The position numbers were made by a program, and so were the translations under genes. A DNA stretch of 64,000 bases from a bacterium (GTDB taxonomy: Bacteria > Bacillota_I > Bacilli_A > RF39 > UBA660), in assembly GCA_019423565.1 (NCBI GenBank), contig JAHZBE010000002.1, forward strand, positions 1-64,000, read 5' to 3'. This document shows positions 18,945 to 28,979 of the stretch, piece after piece; position 1 is the stretch's first letter, and each line of letters starts with the position of its first letter. The notes below the pieces were generated by a model, which did no database searches, was not told the origin of the DNA, and saw nothing but the letters and a program-made list of their open reading frames with translations.

Positions 18945-19709
18945 TTCTTTTTTATATTTTTTTACATCACAATCACTTATTATCTCATGAAGATATGGCA
19001 TATCAATATTTTTTTGATTTGTTCTTATTAACTCATAATAACTTACTAAATCCATTAATGTTTTAATTTTTTCTGCTCTGGACATATATTCATAATATGT
19101 TATATAGTAAAATTCCTTATTAAAAAGAGTTTCAAATATAAGCATCATCATAGTTATTCTATCTAATTCTTTAGTAACATTTTTTGTATCAAGTTTAACA
19201 TTTCTAATATAATTAAGTAATATTTTTGAGGTCGCGAGTGGACTTCTTCCATTAATACCTGCATTTAATATATCTATGTAATATGCCTTTTTATCTTCTC
19301 CAATTCTTATATTTCCAGGATTAATATCTGATACAACAATATTTTCTTTATGAATCTTTTCTAAAGTTTTAGACATATCTAAACAAAATAAAATTTTATC
19401 ATATATATTACTAAATCTATGATTTATATCTCTTAAATCCTCACCTTTAATATATCTTTCTATTGTACCTATTAATGTACCATTGCTCATTATTTTGTGT
19501 TCTGGAATTACAATATTAATATCTTTTTTTATACCATTAAGTACTTCTAAATTTTCTTCTTTATTTTTTGACAAATCTAAATCTTTACTTAAAAACATCT
19601 TATAAATTTTTTCATTTTTATCATCTAAATAAACTGTATTTTCACTACTTTCTACATCTAGTTTATTTAACTTACTAAAATCTATTTCATTAACATCAAT
19701 TTTATCCAA
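18936..19709 (-). CDS. Protein-kinase-fold protein (paralogue 1)
   Basis: A 257-residue protein with a small protein-kinase fold. KIYKMF supplies the likely beta-3 lysine, NIVVSDINPGNIRI carries the catalytic Asp and metal-binding Asn, and YYIDIL holds the DFG-equivalent Asp. A large N-lobe loop is missing and there is no classic glycine loop. The C terminus ends in a conserved IDMPYLHEI block shared with its two neighbours. It starts with TTG at 19709 after GAAGGTG. One base separates it from paralogue 2. Whether it phosphorylates protein or a small molecule cannot be told. Confidence 0.7.
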   Translation of the reverse strand: MDKIDVNEIDFSKLNKLDVESSENTVYLDDKNEKIYKMFLSKDLDLSKNKEENLEVLNGIKKDINIVIPEHKIMSNGTLIGTIERYIKGEDLRDINHRFSNIYDKILFCLDMSKTLEKIHKENIVVSDINPGNIRIGEDKKAYYIDILNAGINGRSPLATSKILLNYIRNVKLDTKNVTKELDRITMMMLIFETLFNKEFYYITYYEYMSRAEKIKTLMDLVSYYELIRTNQKNIDMPYLHEIISDCDVKKYKKEMR

Positions 19710-19710
19710 T

Positions 19711-20463
19711 TTACTTCACCTTCTTTGGTAATAATTCATATAAATATGGCATATCAGGTACTGTATGATATGTATATTTTAAGTCTTCAAAAACCTCTTT
19801 TAAATCTTTTAAAAACGTTAATTGTTCACTTTTTTCATCATAAGTATATTCTCCTATACTCATAATATTTTTTTCAAATACAACTCCAAAAAGTGATAAT
19901 AAAAATGAAACTCTATCCATATTCATATCTCTTTTTTGTCTATAATTCATCCAATCATAAAAACCACTTGTAACATTTGGAATAAATGTTGGCTTAAAAT
20001 CTTCAATACCATAACCTTCTACATCAATAAAGTAAACTTTATTTTTATCATCTACAATAATATTATCAAAATGCATATCACCTACAACGATATTTTTACC
20101 ACAATAATGTAGTTTTCGAAGTTTTTTAGATGCATCTATAATATTATCAAGTGCATAAGAAACACCTTTTCTAATTGCTAAATCATTAATAGTCTCAGAA
20201 CTTTTAATAAATTTACTTGCTACACATTTTAAAGTATCACCATCATAGAAACATTTTTCTGGTGTAACTAAAAAATCAAGATTAACGCTATCAAACAAAG
20301 ATATTTTTCTTTTTATTTCATCAACTTGACTTTCATCAACATTTTCTAAATTAAAAATTTTATATAAATATTCATTATCTATATAAAGTTTATTTGAACA
20401 TAACACATCTTTTAGTTCTTGTAATTTATTTAAATTTAAATTGTTAAACTCTAACTTTTCCAA
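19711..20463 (-). CDS. Protein-kinase-fold protein (paralogue 2)
   Basis: A 250-residue paralogue of the preceding gene. It has YLYKIF (lysine), NIVVGDMHFDNIIV (Asp and Asn) and VYFIDVEGYG (DFG-like Asp), and ends PDMPYLYELLPKK. The start is probably TTG at 20463, six bases after AGGTG: from there the protein begins MEKLEFNNLNL, in register with MDKIDVNEIDF and MDRISYNDIDF of the two paralogues. An ATG 15 bases upstream lacks a ribosome site. Key residues are kept, so it is probably an active kinase of unknown substrate. Confidence 0.7.
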   Translation of the reverse strand: MEKLEFNNLNLNKLQELKDVLCSNKLYIDNEYLYKIFNLENVDESQVDEIKRKISLFDSVNLDFLVTPEKCFYDGDTLKCVASKFIKSSETINDLAIRKGVSYALDNIIDASKKLRKLHYCGKNIVVGDMHFDNIIVDDKNKVYFIDVEGYGIEDFKPTFIPNVTSGFYDWMNYRQKRDMNMDRVSFLLSLFGVVFEKNIMSIGEYTYDEKSEQLTFLKDLKEVFEDLKYTYHTVPDMPYLYELLPKKVK

Positions 20464-20484
20464 TTTTTTCACCTGCATTATCTT

Positions 20485-21241
20485 TTAGTATTTCTTATAA
20501 TTTAAAGGATCTATAACCTCATGAAGATATGGAACGTCAATTTTCTTTCTTCTTGATTTAATTAGCTTAAATGAATCATATAAATTTTTTAAACACTTTA
20601 TTTCATCTTCTTTTTCTTCATATTCTGAATATGAAATTTCATTAACACTTTTATTAAATAATAAATTAAAATACATAAGTAAAAAAGTTATTTTATCCAT
20701 CTCTTTGGTAATTTTTTTAGGTTGTATATTTTTTACTATGTAAATGTTCTTTAAGTAAATATGAAACTGTATTATTATCTAAATTTTCTACTCTATATGA
20801 TAAAGTATCTATATAATGTGATTTATAATTTTCATCTATACGAATATTTGCTGAATTTAAATCCGCTACTACTACTTTTTCTTCATGTATATCTTGTAAT
20901 GACTTTGATGCATCTAAAAATATTTTCATTATGTGATTTATATCACGATATTTAATAAATATATCATCCAAATTTATACCAGGTACATATTTTTCAATAG
21001 TACCACAAAAATGTCTATCAAATATTGTTGTATCTGGTACAATCATTTTTCCTTTTTTATTTTTTCTTTGTAATAAATCTAACTTTACTAATTTATAAGA
21101 TAATTCACACAAGTCTTCGGTTTTAAATATTTTATATATTCTCTGTTTTTCTTTATCAACATATATATCACTTTCTAAAGAATCATAATCTAATTTCATA
21201 AGTTTATTAAAATCAATATCATTATAACTAATTCTATCCAT
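20485..21241 (-). pseudogene. Protein-kinase-fold protein (paralogue 3), frameshifted
   Basis: The ATG at 21241 (GAAGGGG upstream) starts MDRISYNDIDFNK. KQRIYKIF, KVVVADLNSANIRI and HYIDTL are the kinase motifs. The frame ends early after HLHSKKYTT. Removing one A from the A6 run (T6 on the plus strand at 20729-20734) restores SKNIQPKKITKEMDKITFLL, which aligns with the paralogues and runs to a normal end, IDVPYLHEVIDPLNYKKY. So a one-base insertion in a homopolymer has split the gene. It may be a real pseudogene, a phase-variable tract or a sequencing error. Confidence 0.78.
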
Positions 21242-21278
21242 ATAAACCCCTTCTTTGACCATGTATTTTACCAAAAAA

Positions 21279-21301
21279 GAAAAAAAGAGTCAAATTACTC
21301 T
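21279..21301 (-). terminator. Terminator after the DUF421 gene
   Basis: On the minus strand AGAGT pairs with ACTCT around AATTTG and is followed by seven T. It overlaps the last codons of the upstream gene. Confidence 0.6.
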
Positions 21302-22014
21302 AAGATTTTATTTGAGTCCATATATGGTATTCTTTCATATAAAATAAGTTTATCATTTATATCAACAGTTGCAAGTAAAATATCGTGTACTTTTTTCCCC
21401 TTACATTTTAACTCATGTAATAACCATTCTGTATCTTTTCCAATATTAATTAAGTTATCATCCATTATATTACCATCTATTATGACATTAGCACATAATC
21501 CTTGTTTTTCTATTTTTAACTTCATATCTTTAACCGTTATATTTTTATATTCTCCTTTAGGTAAAAAACTAATTTTACCATTTGCCTCTAATATAGCAAA
21601 TTCAATTTCACTTAAATCAAAATATCCCATTTCTCTTGCTTGACTTAATAAATCATTAACATCTATCATACTTTTTTTCATATTTTTATATATTAATTTA
21701 CTATTTTCCATAAGTACAGTTGGAGTTCCTACAAAAAACTTTCTTAATTTTAAACTTTTAATTGTTAAAATAGAAATAAAATAAGCAAGAATACCAAACA
21801 CTATTATCGCAAGCATTGAATTAAAAAATTTAGCTTCTAAATTTATTGCCATTTCTGATGCAAAATTACCAATTGATATTCCAACAACATAATCAAATAA
21901 ACTAAGTTCTGAAACTTGTTTCTTACCTAGTAATTTTGTCATAAAAAATAGTGTTGTCATTGCAGCAATACATCTAATTATGACCTTGAACATATCCGAA
22001 TTAAAAAAATCCAT
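21295..22014 (-). CDS. DUF421 membrane protein (YetF-like)
   Basis: A 239-residue YetF/DUF421 protein. Three N-terminal membrane helices contain the family signature LLGKKQVSELSLFDYVVGISIGN. The cytosolic part has the typical GTPTVLMENSKLIYKNMKKS and FLPKGEYKNITVKDM segments. In Bacillus such proteins are linked to spore membranes or stress, but the biochemical role is unknown. The ATG at 22014 follows AGGTG by six bases. It is followed by a weak terminator and then the kinase-like operon. Confidence 0.88.
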   Translation of the reverse strand: MDFFNSDMFKVIIRCIAAMTTLFFMTKLLGKKQVSELSLFDYVVGISIGNFASEMAINLEAKFFNSMLAIIVFGILAYFISILTIKSLKLRKFFVGTPTVLMENSKLIYKNMKKSMIDVNDLLSQAREMGYFDLSEIEFAILEANGKISFLPKGEYKNITVKDMKLKIEKQGLCANVIIDGNIMDDNLINIGKDTEWLLHELKCKGKKVHDILLATVDINDKLILYERIPYMDSNKILE

Positions 22015-22047
22015 ATTAATCACCTAAAATTAGTATGGATTTATTTT

Positions 22048-22515
22048 TTAGTTTAATACAAAAACTCCAAAATTTAAATATGATGCGAATAAGAGCCATA
22101 ATAAGTATGGTATTTGAATATATGCTGCTTTTTTACTTATTTTATAGAATGTAAATATCATTGTAATTACAAATACTATTAACATAAGTATCCAAAGAAA
22201 TGCTAAAAAATATTCTTTAAATCCAAAGAAAATTGGTGTCCAAAGTGCATTTGTAACAAGTTGTATATAATATATTAATTTTGCATTTTTTTTGAGTTTT
22301 CTTTTAGACTGCATAATAATATATATTGAAATTCCCATTAACATATAAAGTATTGTCCATACAATGGGAAAAACAATAGATGGTGGAGAAAACGGTGGTC
22401 TATTCAAAGAATTATATACATTCATACTTTTAAACACAAAAATACTTGGAATTACACCTATTAAGATAGTAGTAATTATATAAAATAATAATTTTTTTAT
22501 ATCTAAATTTTTCAT
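22048..22515 (-). CDS. tspO: TspO/MBR family membrane protein
   Basis: A 155-residue tryptophan-rich sensory protein with five membrane helices. The loop LNRPPFSPPSIVFPIVWTIL and the C-terminal WLLFASYLNFGVFVLN are diagnostic, as is ALWTPIFFGF in the middle. TspO proteins bind porphyrins and help control tetrapyrrole or stress pathways. AGGAGG precedes the ATG by five bases. It stands between two other membrane-protein genes on the same strand. Confidence 0.92.
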   Translation of the reverse strand: MKNLDIKKLLFYIITTILIGVIPSIFVFKSMNVYNSLNRPPFSPPSIVFPIVWTILYMLMGISIYIIMQSKRKLKKNAKLIYYIQLVTNALWTPIFFGFKEYFLAFLWILMLIVFVITMIFTFYKISKKAAYIQIPYLLWLLFASYLNFGVFVLN

Positions 22516-22560
22516 AGTAACCTCCTATTTTAATATTATATATTTTTGAGATTTTTATAC

Positions 22561-22588
22561 AAAAAAAGTTATATTTTTCATATAACTT
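22561..22588 (-). terminator. Terminator after the CmpB-type membrane gene
   Basis: On the minus strand AAGTTATAT pairs with ATATAACTT around a short loop and is followed by seven T. Confidence 0.8.
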
Positions 22589-23231
22589 ATTTTATCTTTA
22601 ACTTAGGGAATGCTTTAACAAGTCTTTTTTTTGCATATTTAGCATTATTCATTATAAAGTCTTTTACTTTAGCAGTTATTTCTTCTGTAGAATCTTTTTT
22701 AATATTTCTTACTGTTGATTTTAAATTAAATATAATCTTAGTTGACATACATAAATCAAATATAAATACTAAAGCAAGTACTATAGATACCACAGTTAAT
22801 AAAAAATCTGGAATATGTGATAACATTCTTAAGAAAAATGGATTTACTATATACATAATAAACATACCACCAAGTCCAAATGGTATCATTGTTTCAAGAC
22901 ATATTCTTCCATTAATGTTAAATTTTCTTCTTGAATAATCCCACCATCTTATTTTAAATATTTTTTCCATAAAATAACTTGTGAAATATTCTAAAAATGA
23001 GAATAATAATATACTCATAATAAATAATGTAAATGGATCATTTATATATCTATTTAATAATAAAATCATAGATAGGCATCCTACACCATATATTGGGCAA
23101 TATGGACCAACTAAAAATCCTCTATTTACAAACTTTCCTTTTTCAATTAATTTACCTATTACTTCAATTGCCCACCCTGTAAATGAATACATTAAAAAGA
23201 GCAAAGATAATATTCTAATATCATAATTCAT
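22587..23231 (-). CDS. Putative ABC-transporter type IV membrane protein (CmpB-like)
   Basis: A 214-residue protein of the family annotated as putative ABC-transporter type IV or CmpB. The pattern FTGWAIEVIGKLIEKGKFVNRGFLVGPYCPIYGVG at the N terminus, in four to five membrane helices, and WWDYSRRKFNINGRICLE in a loop are diagnostic. The ATG at 23231 (MNYDIRILS) follows AGAGGTATAAAT; an upstream ATG at 23258 lacks a ribosome site. The function is not established. No ABC ATPase gene is near it. Confidence 0.83.
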   Translation of the reverse strand: MNYDIRILSLLFLMYSFTGWAIEVIGKLIEKGKFVNRGFLVGPYCPIYGVGCLSMILLLNRYINDPFTLFIMSILLFSFLEYFTSYFMEKIFKIRWWDYSRRKFNINGRICLETMIPFGLGGMFIMYIVNPFFLRMLSHIPDFLLTVVSIVLALVFIFDLCMSTKIIFNLKSTVRNIKKDSTEEITAKVKDFIMNNAKYAKKRLVKAFPKLKIK

Positions 23232-23258
23232 ATTTATACCTCTTCTATAATAATACAC

Positions 23259-23473
23259 ATATTATTTTAACAAAAATGCAAAATGTATACAACTTAATAT
23301 GTTGTTTTTACATTCTGTTTACATTTATTTTTAAACATAAATATGGAATTTACCATAAAAAAGTATATATTATAAGAGATGATAAAAGTCTTACTAAAAT
23401 TGGTAACAAAAAAAAATCAATTACTGTTGTTCAAAATCAAATAGTTTATTATTCTGAAAAATACGTTAATAAA
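23259..23473. other. Intergenic region with a doubtful short plus-strand frame
   Basis: About 215 bases between two minus-strand transcripts. An open frame (23276-23476, 66 codons) has no ribosome site; only its second half (YIIRDDKSLTKIG, ending YSEKYVNK) looks protein-like. It could be the decayed end of a lost gene. No RNA gene or clear promoter was seen. Confidence 0.3.
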
Positions 23474-23500
23474 TAAAAAAAGATACACATTTTGTGTACC
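23474..23500 (-). terminator. Terminator after coiled-coil gene pair
   Basis: On the minus strand GGTACACA pairs with TGTGTATC around AAA and is followed by seven T. It lies directly after the stop codon at 23502. Confidence 0.8.
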
Positions 23501-23501
23501 T

Positions 23502-24326
23502 TTACATAGTTCTTGCATGAGTCATAGGATTTTCTGCAACTATTTCTTCTCTTTTTTGTTTTAATAAATTTAATTTGATATTAATCGCATCTAATTCATT
23601 TTTTAATGTTGATCTTCTTTTTAATAGATCTTCAGTAACTTTTTCACCCATATGTCCATACCAAGCTTCATTAAATTCTGAATTGATTTGTTTTTGTTTT
23701 TTTACACTTTCAATAATATCTGCTTGAACTGCATCTAATCTGTCAAATCTATCTCTTTCTTCCATAGAGATTTCTCTTCCTGACTCATTTGTATATTTGT
23801 TATTATCAACTATTTCTTTAATTTGATCTCTTAATTTTTTTGTTTCTTCATCATAATGTTTAGCAGTTTCCTCTTTTGCATACTTCGAAGCATTTTGTAT
23901 ATTTTTTAATTCTTCTTTATTTCTTTGAAGTCTTTTGATTTCACTTCTTATTTTTGCAATACGTTTTAAATTTTCTCCAGCAGATAAAGAAGTATTTACA
24001 GTTTCTGTATATGATTCATTAGCTTCATTACTTTTTGCTTCATCATGTTCTACATTTTCCTTTGGTGTTTCTGATTTATTAATTACTTCTTCATCTTTTT
24101 TAGTGTTATTTACATTTTTAGGTTCTTCTGCTTTTTTATCAGTATCTTGTTTTTTTGAATCTTTATTTTGTATATTTAATTCTTCTTCATTATCAAAATC
24201 AATTTCTTCATCTATAAGATCATCGGGTATTATAAATTTATTTTTTATAAAATTTAATCCTTTTCTTATAGTTTTAAATAATCTAAATTTTGGTTTTTTT
24301 ACCTTCTTTTTTGGAATCTCATTCAA
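23502..24326 (-). CDS. Hypothetical charged coiled-coil protein
   Basis: A 274-residue hydrophilic protein of unknown family. A basic N terminus (PKKKVKKPKFRLFKTIRKG) is followed by an acidic, Asn/Glu-rich linker (residues about 45-115). Two long coiled-coil segments follow (about 120-175 and 195-260). There is no membrane helix. GGAG precedes the ATG. It follows a second hypothetical gene by 21 bases, so they form one transcript. A structural or scaffold role is possible but not shown. Confidence 0.6.
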   Translation of the reverse strand: MNEIPKKKVKKPKFRLFKTIRKGLNFIKNKFIIPDDLIDEEIDFDNEEELNIQNKDSKKQDTDKKAEEPKNVNNTKKDEEVINKSETPKENVEHDEAKSNEANESYTETVNTSLSAGENLKRIAKIRSEIKRLQRNKEELKNIQNASKYAKEETAKHYDEETKKLRDQIKEIVDNNKYTNESGREISMEERDRFDRLDAVQADIIESVKKQKQINSEFNEAWYGHMGEKVTEDLLKRRSTLKNELDAINIKLNLLKQKREEIVAENPMTHARTM

Positions 24327-24347
24327 AATTTCTCCATCTAAAAATTC

Positions 24348-24866
24348 TTACTCATTAAATTTTTCTTCTTTTGTCATATCTTTTTTCCTCTCAACATTTT
24401 TATTATTTTTCTTTATCTCATTTACTTTTAACGATACAAATACAGATAATACTGTATTTTCTTTATTTGTTATACGATTATTTTCATCTAAATAAAATTT
24501 TTCTGGTAATTTTAATTCTTTAGCTGATTTAGATATATCAATTGATGTACAATTTTCATCTAACTTTATATCCACATCAGGTTTTAATCTTTTTAAATCT
24601 TGTTCAAACTTACGTATTTCCTTCTCTGATAATATCATTTCATAAGCATTTGTTACTTCAGCAAGGTAGTTTTCCATACTTCTTTCTTCATAATTTTCTA
24701 TCTCATCATTTAACCATTTAATTAAATTGTTTGTCGCATCATCATATTCAGAAACGTTTCTTAATAATTCCATTTGTAAATCAGTTAAATTAACATCTTT
24801 ATTACCTTTAAAATATTTATTAGTTATTTCAAGTATTTTTTCCATATTTAATTTCTGATTTTCCAT
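24348..24866 (-). CDS. Hypothetical acidic helical protein
   Basis: A 172-residue, mainly helical, hydrophilic protein without recognised domains. Residues about 25-110 form amphipathic helices; the last 30 residues are lysine-rich (KKNNKNVERKKDMTKEEK). GGGGG lies 8 bases before the ATG. It is first in the pair with the coiled-coil gene and divergent from RNase J, whose promoter lies in the 150-base gap. Function unknown. Confidence 0.6.
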   Translation of the reverse strand: MENQKLNMEKILEITNKYFKGNKDVNLTDLQMELLRNVSEYDDATNNLIKWLNDEIENYEERSMENYLAEVTNAYEMILSEKEIRKFEQDLKRLKPDVDIKLDENCTSIDISKSAKELKLPEKFYLDENNRITNKENTVLSVFVSLKVNEIKKNNKNVERKKDMTKEEKFNE

Positions 24867-24941
24867 TTGAAATACCCCCTTTTCAAAAGACGGCCATTAT
24901 ATTAACATACAAGTACTTTTTTGCCAATTTTTTTGAAAAGA

Positions 24942-24970
24942 TTGCAAATTCATAAAAATAATAGTATAAT
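24942..24970 (+). promoter_or_regulatory. Promoter of the RNase J gene
   Basis: TTGCAA (24942-24947) and TATAAT (24965-24970) are 17 bases apart. The start codon lies 49 bases downstream after AAGGAG. Confidence 0.65.
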
Positions 24971-25019
24971 TGTAGTCGTTAATCTTATTAACTTTGATTC
25001 TATAAAGAAAGGAGAAAAA

Positions 25020-26702
25020 ATGAAATTATTTGAAAATAATTTAGATACTAAGATTTTTGCTTTAGGTGGTCTTGGGGAAGTTGGAAAAAACATGTATTGC
25101 ATAATGCATGGGAATGAAATAATAATTATTGATAGCGGTGTATTATTTCCTGAAGACTCACTTCTTGGTATAGATTATGTTATTCCTGATTTTGGTTTCT
25201 TAAAAAGAAATGAAGACAAAATTAAAGGATTATTTATAACACATGGGCATGAAGATCATATTGGTAGTATTAATTTTTTATTACAATCTGTTAATATTCC
25301 AGTAATATATGCCCCTAATCAAGCAGCAAAACTTATTAAAAAGAAATTAATTGATAGAAATATTAAATATGATAATATTGTTATTTTTGATGAAAACACT
25401 AAAGTTAAATTCAAAAATTTAGAAGTTGAATTTATTTCAACAACACATTCAATTCCAGATAGCTTTGCAATCGTTGTTAATACACCAAACGGTACAATAG
25501 TTGAAACTGGAGACTTTAAATTTGATTTTACACCAATAGGTCCAATGGCTGATTTACATAAAATGGCTAGAATTGGTGAAAAAGGTGTAACACTTTTAAT
25601 GAGTGAAAGTACTAATGCATTAAATCCAGGTATGTCACTTAGTGAATCTAGAGTAGATGCAACTTTAAGTGATCTATTTCAAAGACAACTTGGTAGAATA
25701 ATAATTGCTACATTCGCATCAAATGTTTATAGATTAAAACATATAATTGAAACTTGTAAAAAAAATAATAGAAAAGTAGCAATATTCGGTAGAAGTATGG
25801 AAACTCAAATAGAAATTGCTTTAGAAGCAGGTTATATAAAGGATAAAAATATATTTGTAACACCTGAAGAAGCAAATGCATTAAAACCTGAAGAAGTATG
25901 TTTATTATGTACTGGATCACAAGGTGAACCACTTGCAGCTCTATCTAGAATTGCTAATGGTACTGATAAAAAAATTAAATTACTTCCAAGTGATACAGTA
26001 ATATTTTCTTCATCACCTATTCCAGGTAATGCACAAGCTATATCTGTAACTTTAAATAAACTTGCTTTAAAAGGAGTTAAAACTTATACAAATACATCAT
26101 TAAATGAAATACATTCATCTGGTCATGGTAACCAAGAAGAATTAAAATTAATGCTTAGATTAATGAAACCTAAGTATTTAATGCCTATACATGGTGAGTA
26201 TAGAATGTTAAAAGCTCATGCTGATTTAGCTGTAAGCTGTGATGTTCCAAGAGAAAATACATTTATAATGCAAAATGGTGAAGTTTTATCCATGTTAAAT
26301 GGAAAGGTAAGAAAAGACAGAAGTTTCCCATGTTATGACATTTATGTAGATGGTAACAGAATTGGTGATATTGGTAATGTTGTTATCAAAGATAGAAAAA
26401 TAATGGCTAATGATGGAATACTTGTTGTTATTTGCAATATAAATGCACAAAAGAAATTATTACTTGGAAAAGTAAATATTACAACTAGAGGATTTGTTCT
26501 AGTTAATGAAAATGAAGAATTATTAAAAGAAATAGAAAATAAAGCGTTCGAAGTTATAGTTAAAGAACTAAAAAATAAGAAATTTAATTATACAGAACTT
26601 AAGAATCAAATAGTTAATGAGATAAGTCCATTTATAATGGATAGAACAGGTAGAAAACCAATTGTTCTTCCTGTAATTATGGATATAAAAAATAGCGATT
26701 AA
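25020..26702 (+). CDS. rnj: Ribonuclease J
   Basis: A 560-residue RNase J of the metallo-beta-lactamase/beta-CASP family, with endo- and 5'-3' exonuclease activity central to mRNA decay. LFITHGHEDHIGS is the zinc motif, THSIPDSFA and ETGDFKFD follow, and ASNVYRLKHI and CTGSQGEP are beta-CASP motifs. IHSSGHGNQEEL and MPIHGEYRM complete the active site. The ATG at 25020 follows AAGGAG, not the upstream ATG at 24921. It converges on pnp; both stops lie in one shared terminator, and both proteins end KNSD. Confidence 0.94.
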   Translation: MKLFENNLDTKIFALGGLGEVGKNMYCIMHGNEIIIIDSGVLFPEDSLLGIDYVIPDFGFLKRNEDKIKGLFITHGHEDHIGSINFLLQSVNIPVIYAPNQAAKLIKKKLIDRNIKYDNIVIFDENTKVKFKNLEVEFISTTHSIPDSFAIVVNTPNGTIVETGDFKFDFTPIGPMADLHKMARIGEKGVTLLMSESTNALNPGMSLSESRVDATLSDLFQRQLGRIIIATFASNVYRLKHIIETCKKNNRKVAIFGRSMETQIEIALEAGYIKDKNIFVTPEEANALKPEEVCLLCTGSQGEPLAALSRIANGTDKKIKLLPSDTVIFSSSPIPGNAQAISVTLNKLALKGVKTYTNTSLNEIHSSGHGNQEELKLMLRLMKPKYLMPIHGEYRMLKAHADLAVSCDVPRENTFIMQNGEVLSMLNGKVRKDRSFPCYDIYVDGNRIGDIGNVVIKDRKIMANDGILVVICNINAQKKLLLGKVNITTRGFVLVNENEELLKEIENKAFEVIVKELKNKKFNYTELKNQIVNEISPFIMDRTGRKPIVLPVIMDIKNSD

Positions 26703-26717
26703 TTAGTCGCTATTTTT
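26688..26717. terminator. Shared bidirectional terminator inside the ends of rnj and pnp
   Basis: AAAAATAGCGA (26688-26698) and TCGCTATTTTT (26707-26717) form a perfect 11-bp stem. The two arms encode the last codons of the two convergent genes, and the two TAA stops sit side by side in the loop (26700-26702 and 26703-26705). Confidence 0.88.
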
Positions 26718-28877
26718 ATTTTCTTCTTTTACTTCTTGTTTTGGAAGTGCTTCTTTTCTAGATAAATTAAGTTTACCTTTTTTATCGTATCCGGTTGCTT
26801 TTACCAATATTTCATCACCAACAGATACAACATCACTTGGTTTTTCAACTCTTTCATTTGCAAGTTGTGATACATGTACAAGACCTTCACAACCTTCCCA
26901 TAGTCTAACAAAGCATCCAAAGTCATGAATATCTACTACTTTTCCTGTGTAAATCTTTCCTATTTCTACTTCTCTAGCTACATTTTCTATCATTTCTCTT
27001 GTTTTAGCAATAATATCTTTATCCATATGATAAATAGTAACTGTACCATCATCTGCTAAATCAACTTTAACAGCATTAACATCATTTACACTATTAACAT
27101 GGCTTGCTTCTAATATGATTTTAGTAATCATATCTCCACCTTTACCAATAACATCTTTAATTTTATCAGGATTAATTTTAAAGATTTCTGTTTTAGGTGC
27201 ATATTTAGATACTTCTTTTCTAGGTTCAGCAATAATTCCTTCCATCATATCAAGTATCTTCATTCTTGCTTCTTTTGCTTGTGCTAAAGCTTCTTTTAAT
27301 ATTTGTTTTGTAATACCTTTAATCTTGATATCCATTTGAAGTGAACAAATACCTTTTCTTGTTCCACCTACTTTAAAGTCCATATCACCTAAATGGTCTT
27401 CCATACCTTGTATATCAGTTAGTATTGTATAATCTTTTTCATCTTTTGATGTTATAAGTCCCATAGCAATACCCGCAACTGGAGCTTTTATTGGTACACC
27501 TGCGGCCATTAAACTCATACATCCAGCACATATTGTAGCTTGTGAACTTGATCCATTTGATTCTAGTATTTCAGAAACTACTCTAACTGTATATGGAAAT
27601 TCTTCTTCACTTGGCATTACTTGTTTTAAACATCTTTCACCAAGTGCACCATGACCTATTTCTCTTCTACCAGGAGCACCATATCTTCCTGTTTCACCTA
27701 CTGAAAATTGTGGAAAGTTATAATGTAACATAAAATGTTTTTCTGCTTCTAAACTTATTCCATCAAGTGCTTGATATTCATTTAAAGCACCAAGTGTAGT
27801 AACTGCTAGAGCTTGTGTTTCTCCTCTTGTAAATACAGCAGATCCATGTGTTCTCGGAAGAATATCAATTTCACCACTAAGAGGTCTTATTTCATTCATA
27901 GCTCTTCCATCTGCTCTTGTTTTTTCATTAACAGTAATTGATCTAAATATATCGTATTCTATTGATTCTAATACTAGTTTTACTTTTGTTAATAGAATAT
28001 TTAATTCATCTTTATCTAAATCGCTATTTTCTTCTTCATATTTAGAAACAACTTCTTTTTTAACATTGTCTATTGCTTCATATTTGGCAAGTTTTTCTTT
28101 TATTCTCATTGCAGAATCTAACTTGTCTGCTGCAAGACCTTTTACTTCTTCTCTTAGCTTATCAGTTATGTCTAATTTTTCATATTCCATTTTAGGTAAT
28201 CCTATTTCTTTAATAATAGTTTTTTGGAATTCACATAACTCTTTAACTGCTTCATGACCAAACATTAATGCTTCAAGCATATCTTCTTCTGATACTTCTT
28301 TTGATCCTGCCTCAACCATGTTTATTGCTTCTGTAGTTCCCGCAACTGTTAAATCAATATCTGATTTTTCAAGTTCATCGGGTGTTGGATTTATAATAAA
28401 TTCTCCATTTACTCTACCAACTTTTACACCTGCGATTGGACCATCAAATGGTATTTGTGAAATACTTGTTGCTAGTGAAGAACCAAACATTGCTGCTAAT
28501 TCTGGTGAATTATCAGTATCAACTGATAAAACTGTATTAACAACTTGTACCTCATTTCTAAAATCTTCTGGGAACATTGGTCTCATTGGTCTATCAATCA
28601 TTCTTGCTGCTAAAGTTGCAGCATCTGTTGGTCTACCTTCTCTTTTAATAAATCCTCCAGGAATTTTACCAACAGAATATAATTTTTCTTGGTATAAAAC
28701 CATAAGTGGGAAGAAATCAGATAAAATATTTGCATTATCAGATACAACTGCTGTAGATAAAATAACTGTATCACCATATCTTACTAAAACTGCTCCATCT
28801 GCTTGTTTTGCATATTCACCTTGTTCTATAACTAGTTTTCTTCCCCTAAAATCTAATTCAAATACTTTTTTACTCAT
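26703..28877 (-). CDS. pnp: Polyribonucleotide nucleotidyltransferase (PNPase)
   Basis: A 724-residue PNPase, the phosphorolytic 3'-5' exoribonuclease. Two RNase PH domains ([17 protein letters not shown] at the start; [24 protein letters not shown] in the middle; [18 protein letters not shown] with the metal-binding Asp) are followed by a KH domain ([11 protein letters not shown]) and an S1 domain ([15 protein letters not shown]). The ribosome site is GAGGAG. It lies downstream of rpsO, the classic order; a terminator between them makes PNPase levels partly independent. Confidence 0.96.
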   Translation of the reverse strand: MSKKVFELDFRGRKLVIEQGEYAKQADGAVLVRYGDTVILSTAVVSDNANILSDFFPLMVLYQEKLYSVGKIPGGFIKREGRPTDAATLAARMIDRPMRPMFPEDFRNEVQVVNTVLSVDTDNSPELAAMFGSSLATSISQIPFDGPIAGVKVGRVNGEFIINPTPDELEKSDIDLTVAGTTEAINMVEAGSKEVSEEDMLEALMFGHEAVKELCEFQKTIIKEIGLPKMEYEKLDITDKLREEVKGLAADKLDSAMRIKEKLAKYEAIDNVKKEVVSKYEEENSDLDKDELNILLTKVKLVLESIEYDIFRSITVNEKTRADGRAMNEIRPLSGEIDILPRTHGSAVFTRGETQALAVTTLGALNEYQALDGISLEAEKHFMLHYNFPQFSVGETGRYGAPGRREIGHGALGERCLKQVMPSEEEFPYTVRVVSEILESNGSSSQATICAGCMSLMAAGVPIKAPVAGIAMGLITSKDEKDYTILTDIQGMEDHLGDMDFKVGGTRKGICSLQMDIKIKGITKQILKEALAQAKEARMKILDMMEGIIAEPRKEVSKYAPKTEIFKINPDKIKDVIGKGGDMITKIILEASHVNSVNDVNAVKVDLADDGTVTIYHMDKDIIAKTREMIENVAREVEIGKIYTGKVVDIHDFGCFVRLWEGCEGLVHVSQLANERVEKPSDVVSVGDEILVKATGYDKKGKLNLSRKEALPKQEVKEENKNSD

Positions 28878-28962
28878 AAAATTCTCCTCTAACTATATTT
28901 TACCACAATAATCTAATTTTAAATATTATATTTTGCTTTTTTCTATTATTTTTACAAAAGAA

Positions 28963-28979
28963 AAAGCACATAAGTGCTT
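28963..28979 (-). terminator. Terminator between rpsO and pnp
   Basis: On the minus strand AAGCAC pairs with GTGCTT around TTAT, followed by TTTTTC. It overlaps the end of rpsO. Confidence 0.7.

Noticed and set aside
22546..22938. Plus-strand frames opposite membrane genes
   Set aside because: They are antisense shadows of well-supported minus-strand genes, with no ribosome sites or family patterns.
23276..23476. 66-codon plus-strand frame as a real gene
   Set aside because: No ribosome site, and the first half is low-complexity membrane-like sequence; only the end looks coding, so it is at most a remnant.
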